A stretch of 64,000 nucleotides of DNA from positions 11,656,001-11,720,000 of the forward strand of contig NC_062248.1 in NCBI RefSeq assembly GCF_905475465.1, in the 5' to 3' direction. A program made the position numbers and the translations under genes. The notes under the pieces are model-generated. The model made no database searches. It worked only from the letters and a program-made list of their open reading frames with translations, and was not told where the DNA came from. Of the stretch, positions 57,434 to 64,000 are shown piece by piece. This stretch comes from Pieris napi (lineage: Eukaryota; Arthropoda; Insecta; Lepidoptera; Pieridae). Position 1 is the stretch's first letter. The number at the start of each line of letters is the position of its first letter.

Positions 57434-57620
57434 ACAGGCGCTTATTAAAGATTTAAGTCGGCGACTGGTTGACAGTACCGGTGACCCCTTAAGCTTTCTT
57501 CGCTCAACGCATAAGTATCGCAACATAGCGAGGAAATGCTGCCAGCGTTAAAGGCACACACAGGGACAAAACATTTTAAATTTGTTTTAATTTTCTTTTT
57601 ATTTTTGTCATGACTATGTA
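57434..57620 (+). mobile_element. L1-like LINE 3' end, copy 3
   Basis: gatttaagtcggcgactggt, cagtaccggtgacccct, gcgaggaaatgctgccagcg, as in copies 1 and 2. Confidence 0.7.
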
Positions 57621-57629
57621 GGTTAAAAA

Positions 57630-58480
57630 TTCATATAAATATTGTATGATGTATTTTAATAATCCTATTACATTGAGTGATACAAATGCACTCTGTGAAA
57701 GCCTAATTGCTCAGGCAAACTACGAATATTTAATCTATAAGCAAACATAAGCTAACATTCGAATACCAATTACATTGTAACGATGTTATTATTGAAAATT
57801 ATTAAATTTTAATTAAATGGCTAAAAAATAACTGTCTAAAAAACATTCCACTTAAAGTTAGGGCCTCATTCACGAGGTTCAAGTTATAATTAGTTCCAAT
57901 TAAAATAATTGAGAAATAAAATGAAAATGTCATTTTTCAATAGCCGGTGATTCCTATTATTAGCGCGACTTGAAATTGACGCTTAAATCACTGATTACTT
58001 TAAAATGTGTCTACTTGACACTTCCTGTAGTAAGACGGTTCTTGAAAATAGGATATATAATTTAATATTTATGGAAATTTATAATCAATGATATCCTTCC
58101 TTTATTGAACTACGTACGTGATTAATAAGAGATATTAATGGAAAATAACCTGGTTCTGACATCCTTTTATAAGCTACATTAACTAGATAAACTAATTTAG
58201 TCTCACACAAGAAGGTTTTACCGTGTTCCTATTAAAAATGTATAAGTATAGTTATAATTTATTTAGCTATTACATTTTTCGCAAAATCAGAAATATGTTA
58301 CGCTTTTTTAAATTGAATCTAATCATTGAATTGAATTGATTAATTAGAAGTGCATGCCGATACAAAAATATCAACTTTAATAATTTAGATGGCGATAAGT
58401 GATCTCTTAAAGACTGTTACGCATTTTTGATCACATCATAAGAACCTCACGCAGCTCTGATACTGACTAAGAATTAAGAT
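57630..58480. other. AT-rich sequence, nothing recognised
   Basis: No feature that I can support. Confidence 0.4.
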
Positions 58481-58482
58481 TT

Positions 58483-58592
58483 CAAGGCCGGCAACGCACT
58501 CGCGAGCCCTCTGGCATTGAGAGTGTCCATGGGCGGCGGTATCACTTAACATCAGGTGAGCCTCCTGCCCGTTTGCCCCCTATTCTATAAGG
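58483..58592 (+). mobile_element. Jockey-like LINE 3' end, short copy
   Basis: ggccggcaacgcactcgcga, gagtgtccatgggcggcggt, gagcctcctgcccgtttgcc: the cleanest copy of this 3' end in the window. Confidence 0.8.
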
Positions 58593-59000
58593 GGGCTATA
58601 ATTTAGTTAATTCCGTATATACTGTCTTTTTTTTTTACACTTACTGCTGTCTAACTTTGTATGTATTGTAAGGCCCGTCACCAATCGATTAAACTAAAAG
58701 CCTTGTGTCTTCAAAACACACATTCGTAATACAATTATTCATATAGTTTCTTAGTAGTGTTAGTTTTATGAAAACACATTTCATATATATATTTCACTTC
58801 ATGTACCACAGATCGTATTCCAAAACAATTAACCTGAATGTGTTGAAATAAGTGGTTTTAATTTTCTTTCTGAAAGGAATTCATATCAAACGTCGATGTT
58901 CCTGTCAGTGTTTCAATGAAATTCGTAAACGTTGAATCGGATGTCTGAAATCCGTGGCATTTGATTATTTTGCGAGAGAAAATTCAATTTATTTTTGCGG

Positions 59001-59306
59001 TGTTGACCTAGCGTCTTCAGCGTGCGACTCTCATCCCTGAGTTCGTAGGTTCGATCCAAGGCTGTGCTACAATAGACGTGCGTATTTAATTATATATTGT
59101 TGAGTGTCTATGTGCGTATTTAACATTCGCTCAAACGGTGAAGGAAAACATCGTGAGGAAACCGGCTTGCCTTAGATCCAAATAGTCGGCGTGTAACAGG
59201 CACAGGAGGCTGATTGACTTGCCTATTATATTGACAAATGATCATGAAACAGCTACAGAAATCTGAGGCCCAGACCTTAAAAGGGTGTAGGGCCACTGGC
59301 TTTTTT
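59001..59306 (+). mobile_element. tRNA-derived SINE, family A, copy 6
   Basis: gcgtcttcagcgtgcgactc, then B-box ggttcgatccaagg, gcgtatttaacattcgctca, end gggtgtagggccactggc. It has a small internal insertion. Confidence 0.85.
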
Positions 59307-59734
59307 CCCAAGCAATGTTGTTTATAATTTACATCGGATGATTTATCCTTCACTATTTATGAGTAACATATGACTTGTTACTGTTAACAGATATAATTTT
59401 TATTTTTCATTCCTCCATTTCTTGTGTTGTCTGTATTTGGTCTGGTGAAGCTACCCGTCCACCGTTGCTTTTTGAGTCTGTCTAAGTGCCCACCTTCATT
59501 TAAGGTGTAAAGTTCTTATTTCATCATTCTTTTCAATTATTAGAAGGCTGCTGTATATTTTTTTATTGAACTTCTTCAACGGGCACAGGACAAATACAAT
59601 TATAATTTATGAACAAATTCTTTAGGCCACCTGAGCCTGGTAGGGTTGAATTTCAGTCATCTTAAACTGCTTCAAGATAATTATGACTTTTCATAAAAAA
59701 AAAAATTATCTCATCTCCATTGTAAATAAAAATA

Positions 59735-60022
59735 ATCAGTGGCGCTACAACCTCTTTAGGTCTTGTCCTCAGATTTCTGAATCTATTCCATGATCATTTT
59801 TTAAATCTAATAGGCAAGCAGGTGATCAACCTTCAGTGCCTGACACACGCCGTCGACTTTTTGGGTCTAAGACATGTCGGTTTCCTCACGACGTTTTCCT
59901 TCACCGGTCGAGCAAATGTTAAATGCGCACATAGAAAGAAAGTCCATTGGTGCTCAGCAGGGGATCAAACCTACGACCTCAGGTATGAGAGTCGCACGCT
60001 GAAGCCACTAGGCCAACACTGC
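59735..60022 (-). mobile_element. tRNA-derived SINE, family A, copy 7
   Basis: Full length and close to the family consensus. Opposite in orientation to copy 6, about 430 bp away. Confidence 0.88.
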
Positions 60023-60319
60023 TCTATTGTAAATAAAATGCCAGTAAATATTCATATAGTGCATATTTTTATGAAAACTAATATCAACCGCATGTTCATG
60101 GCCCAGTACATACAAATGCAATACAAGATAGGGTACAGTTATGCGATAAAATCGGAAATCGGAAGCTGAGTGCGGGCGACGTCGAGTTAGCGAACCTATT
60201 TATTGTTTCACTGAACACCGCCTGCAATTTATAATGTAACCTTTAAACTTCGGCGAAAAGGGAGGTTATCTTAAGTATGTGATGAAATAGATAAATCTAC
60301 TAGATACCGCTTAATGTAA

Positions 60320-60697
60320 TCTATATATATATAATGAAAATGGTCTTCGTTTGAGGCTCAATCACGCCTAAACCACTGATCGTATCGACATGAAACTACC
60401 ACCATTCGATGCGAATTTTTCCTAGATGGTTTATGGCTATTTATTTATTAAATTCCAACTTTCCTTCATTTTTTTATTGCTGTTTTACTTTTATGAAAAT
60501 TTATCCCGATAATAAAAACAAAAGAGGCTTCCTAGAACCGCAAAACGTCAACATCTGTTAAAAACTCGATTTTCGAAATATTTCAATTTTCTTAGCGGGA
60601 AGTTAAAAAGAAGAATAATAAAAATATGAAAAAAAAAAAATAATGAAACATAAAATTTATTTTAATTCGTCCAGCAAAGCGGGCGCGAAACGGCTAG
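60320..60697 (+). mobile_element. Helitron-like non-autonomous element 1
   Basis: Begins TC (tctatatatatataatgaaa) after an A and ends cgggcgcgaaacggCTAG followed by T. These are the A|TC ... CTAG|T limits of Helitrons. No Rep/helicase coding. Confidence 0.5.
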
Positions 60698-61085
60698 TCT
60701 TAATATATATAAATTACGTGTCACGTTGTTTGTCCGCTATGGACACCTAAACTACTGAACCAATTTCAATCAAATTTGCACACCGTGTGCGGTTTGATCT
60801 AACTTAGAAGATAGGATAGCTTACATCTCAATTTATACCCGCAATATTATTTTATTGCAAAATATTTGTTTATTATTTGATAGTCACAACTCAACAGATG
60901 GCGCTGTGTTGAACCGTACCGTTGTGTACCAACGTTTCACATAAGCTACAATTTAATGGCATAACCACCAAAAAAGTATGGTGGTCCCCATGACTGGTGT
61001 TCTCCTACCGTTTCCCTTGAATAGTTTACTACTATGTAATATAACAAAAACCTAAGCCACAGCAACGCTTGGCCGAGTCTACTAG
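60698..61085 (+). mobile_element. Helitron-like non-autonomous element 2, abutting element 1
   Basis: Begins TC (tcttaatatatataaattac) exactly where element 1 ends, and finishes ttggccgagtctaCTAG followed by T. The interior differs from element 1, so this is a related but distinct family. Confidence 0.45.
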
Positions 61086-61178
61086 TAATATATATAAAAT
61101 GATCGTTAAGTTTTTATTTTTAAATTAATTAATTTTTCAAATGCTATTTGAAACTTAAGGAATAAAATAAAAAATAAA

Positions 61179-61468
61179 TCAATGGCGCTACAACCACCTT
61201 AGGTCTGGGCCTCAGATTTCTGAAACCGTATTATGATATATTTTTTCAATCTAATACACAAGTAGGTGATCTGCCTCCTGTGCCTGACACACACACGCCT
61301 TTGACTTTTTGGGTCTAAGACATGTAGGTTTCCTCACGATGTTTTTCTTCACCGCTCGAGCGAATGTTGAATGCGCACTTAGATAGTCCATTGATGCACA
61401 GCTGGGGATCGAACCTACGATCTCAGGGATGAGAGTCGCACGCTAAAGCCAATAGGCCACTTCTGCTC
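61179..61468 (-). mobile_element. tRNA-derived SINE, family A, copy 8
   Basis: Same structure as the other family A copies, with a short deletion next to the B-box side (agatagtccattgatgcaca). Confidence 0.85.
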
Positions 61469-61469
61469 A

Positions 61470-62150
61470 GAAAACAAATTTAATGAGCAAATATATAACT
61501 GTATACGGTCGCAAAAATGTAACTTATTTCGGAACGAGTTAGTAGCGGTCCCGTTCCGAATAATCTAGCGAAGTTTTTTGGTAAATGGACTTTGATGCGT
61601 TCAGCGTACGACGTGGGCGTGATATATTTTATTTTTTAATATAGTCTCATGTATGTGACTTGTATGTAATGAGAATAGACTTATTAAACCCAACCATATT
61701 TTGAGAAACGCAGGAATGTCTTTTAAACGAAAGTATGGAAATGTTCGCTAGAAAGCGCAACCAGGCTACGACTAAACAAACAAAATTTAATCGCTGAAAG
61801 TATTGGAACATTACTTTTTATTTCCGGTTAAAGAAGCTCGTATTGGTTGTAAGCGATGTTTAAATTTTAATGTACTATCTATTGGTGAAATGAAACATTT
61901 AGATGAAAATGTATTGGCGCATTATTAAAATAAAATGGTAAGCCGACATCATTAAATATGAATACGAAAATATTTGCAATTACACTTACAGCAAATATTT
62001 GTTGAATAGAAAGATACTGATTTTCCTGGAACATACCTTAGAAAGAATAAATTAAAAATAATATACAGAGAAGAATTGAAAGAAATGTAATTCTTGGAAT
62101 AAAGCTTATTTTCCGCTTAACAACGTTTATCTTAGGATTTATTTATTTTT
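61470..62150. other. AT-rich sequence, nothing recognised
   Basis: No feature that I can support. Confidence 0.4.
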
Positions 62151-62156
62151 TATTGG

Positions 62157-62387
62157 AAAATTCACACCAATTGACCTAGTCCCATGCTAAGCTGGTGAAG
62201 CTTGTATTTTGGGTACTAGGCAACGGATATACATATTATAGATAGATAGACATATAAATACATAATTATTTAAACACCCAAGACCTAAGCACAACACTCA
62301 ACACATCGATGTTTGTCTCAGCCGGGGATCGAACCCGGGACCCATGGATTCGCAGTCAGGGGTACTAACCACTAGACCAATGAGCCG
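62157..62387 (-). mobile_element. tRNA-derived SINE, family B, copy 3
   Basis: ttcacaccaattgacctagt to actaaccactagaccaatga. Very similar to the other two family B copies. Confidence 0.88.
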
Positions 62388-62750
62388 ATTAGGATATTGT
62401 GGAATAACGGATTACGATCATTAATATTGCACATGAATACGAACACGTCGGTGGTACAAGAAAAGAAATTTAGTCGAAAATATTTTAAAAATCATAACTG
62501 TATTTTGAGCAATATATTTAATCGGTCCCAGGTGTTAATTATGACGTCAATGAAATTCTATAATGACGTGCTTTAAACGGAACATTCAAAAGAAAATCTT
62601 TGAATTACTAATAAAAACTTTAAAACTGTTGATTAACTATAATGCTGCAATAAATGAGGTAGGTTTCTCTATACTAGTTAAGGGTTGATTAGGAATTTTC
62701 TAGCATTAGCGAGCGAAATATAAATCGAGACCGATCAGGTGTCAGGGGAA

Positions 62751-63012
62751 GCCTTGCGATTCTGTAACTCACTTTTCGAACTCACACAGCGGTTTTCGCA
62801 GCGGCGGTCGCGCTCAAATCATATCAATCGTGAAGCAGTCATTTTACGATTTGGCATTCTGATAAACAATAAACTACAAGCTCCCTCCTTATCAGAATGC
62901 CAAATCTTAAAATGACTGATTGATGATTGATGATGATTGATATGAGCGCGAGCGCCGCTGCGAAAACCGCTGCGTGAGTTCATAAAGTGAGTTACAGAAT
63001 CGCAAGGCTGGT
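62751..63012. mobile_element. Foldback MITE, copy 3, with expanded centre
   Basis: Left gccttgcgattctgtaactc, right gagttacagaatcgcaaggc. The arms are complementary over about 110 bp, but one arm has gained a small gattgatgattgatgatgat repeat. Confidence 0.88.
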
Positions 63013-63014
63013 CT

Positions 63015-64000
63015 GAGTCCGTAAAAGAAGATGACGAAGAATGTAGGGTATGAAACTGTTAAGTGGTTTTATAAAAAAAAACCTTGCACCAATTATATAA
63101 AGTACTATACTCTGATTTTTAATTCCGTAGAATTCTGACAGCTATCATTTTTTGACATGTCAGAGATTACAAACCTTTTTGCCCGGGCACATTTTTCCAT
63201 TTCAATACGAGTCAACATCTGACTCTATACAAACACTTTAGTGAATGTATACATTTTATTAAGTGCGGTGTACAACATTAAAAGTGGTTTTACGGCGACT
63301 GATAATTACGTCCCTTTTCATCGTAAACAGTAAAAAACGCACAATTGAGATAACATTTCATTTTTTTTAAAAGGTTAACTAAACCTGGAATTGGTAGGCT
63401 GCCAGCTAAAGAATAAAATAAAGTAATTAAAGTAAATTCGATATATTGTTCGTGATATTGAAATATTTGTATTTTTTGTATTAGGTCACTTGAGTTAGTA
63501 AATATTAAGATAATTTACCTTTTTGTAGGTAAAACATAAAAATACGTAGCATTTTATTTTATTACCCTAAAATGAGTCAAATTTGTCCCTTTTTTGGTGG
63601 AGAACTTTTTTAGTAGCAACATTTATGAAATATCAGACTAATATATAATTGTATAGAATTCTACGAAATTAAAAGTCGAATATAGTGCTGTTTATTCAAA
63701 ACACACTTTTAGAAGCAACCCGTCAAACTACCCACATGACAAAATGATTTCACAAAATTTTCAATTATAACAAGATTCGTAATCCCCATGAAATATCAAA
63801 ATGTAGAATCGGTAATATTTTCTTTCAATCAGTCCTATTGACGCAATTTCACAATGCATTAGACAAACATACTGTATTTGAACAATCGAAATGTATTAAA
63901 TAAACATTTTGTTAATTTCAGTTAAATACACAGAAATGATACATTTGTTTTCATATGGTTTTCGGTTTGGCCGCGATTTCATTATGTGTCGATTGTTTGA
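63015..64000. other. AT-rich sequence, nothing recognised
   Basis: No frames or repeats that I can support up to the window end. Confidence 0.4.

Noticed and set aside
57113..57526. 137-aa open frame on the - strand
   Set aside because: Its first 30 residues are antisense of an L1-like LINE end. The remainder has no recognisable domain; a chance frame in AT-rich DNA is more likely, though it is the longest unexplained one.

Overview
The window reads as AT-rich nuclear DNA of an insect, most probably a moth or butterfly. Genes are few and split by introns. Almost everything recognisable outside one host gene is transposable-element DNA, and several repeat types are ones I know from Lepidoptera: tRNA-derived SINEs, LINE 3' ends, PIF/Harbinger MITEs, Helitron-like ends and a BEL/Pao element. 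There is no operon structure, CRISPR array or rRNA. The species call is inference from repeat style.

Left end (about 0.4-11.6 kb): a nearly full-length CR1/L2-type LINE lies on the + strand. It has ORF1 (coiled coil plus a divergent SGNH-like domain) and ORF2 (endonuclease plus reverse transcriptase). ORF2 is split by a BEL/Pao LTR retrotransposon on the - strand (4315-10295). That element has 152-bp LTRs that are identical by eye and a perfect 5-bp target duplication (gattg). Removing the BEL element and one target copy restores one open ORF2, so the insertion is young. The BEL coding region itself carries one frameshift between gag and pol and one in-frame stop between RNase H and integrase.

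Host gene (28.0 to 14.2 kb and beyond, - strand): four phase-compatible exons encode a secreted protein. Exon 1 (1528 bp) gives a signal peptide, a long charged Lys/Glu-rich region and a Thr/Ser/Ala mucin-like tract. Exons 2-4 add acidic and then His-rich modules that resemble the arthropod DUF4779-type histidine-rich proteins. A TATA box sits just upstream of exon 1. Exon 4 ends in a splice donor and I find no terminal exon down to position 1, so the 3' end is probably outside the window.

The rest (28-64 kb) is mostly unannotated AT-rich sequence studded with mobile elements: a two-gene PIF/Harbinger element (46886-49023), an internally deleted mariner (41044-41853), LINE fragments including a Penelope-like C-terminus, Harbinger-type and foldback MITEs, a pair of abutting Helitron-like elements, and three tRNA-derived SINE families. 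One GC-rich island at 44.79-44.95 kb looks like a core promoter plus a short non-coding first exon on the + strand; no gene body could be found for it. Several insertions are nested in other repeats, so their exact boundaries and relative ages can be read from uninterrupted copies in the same window.
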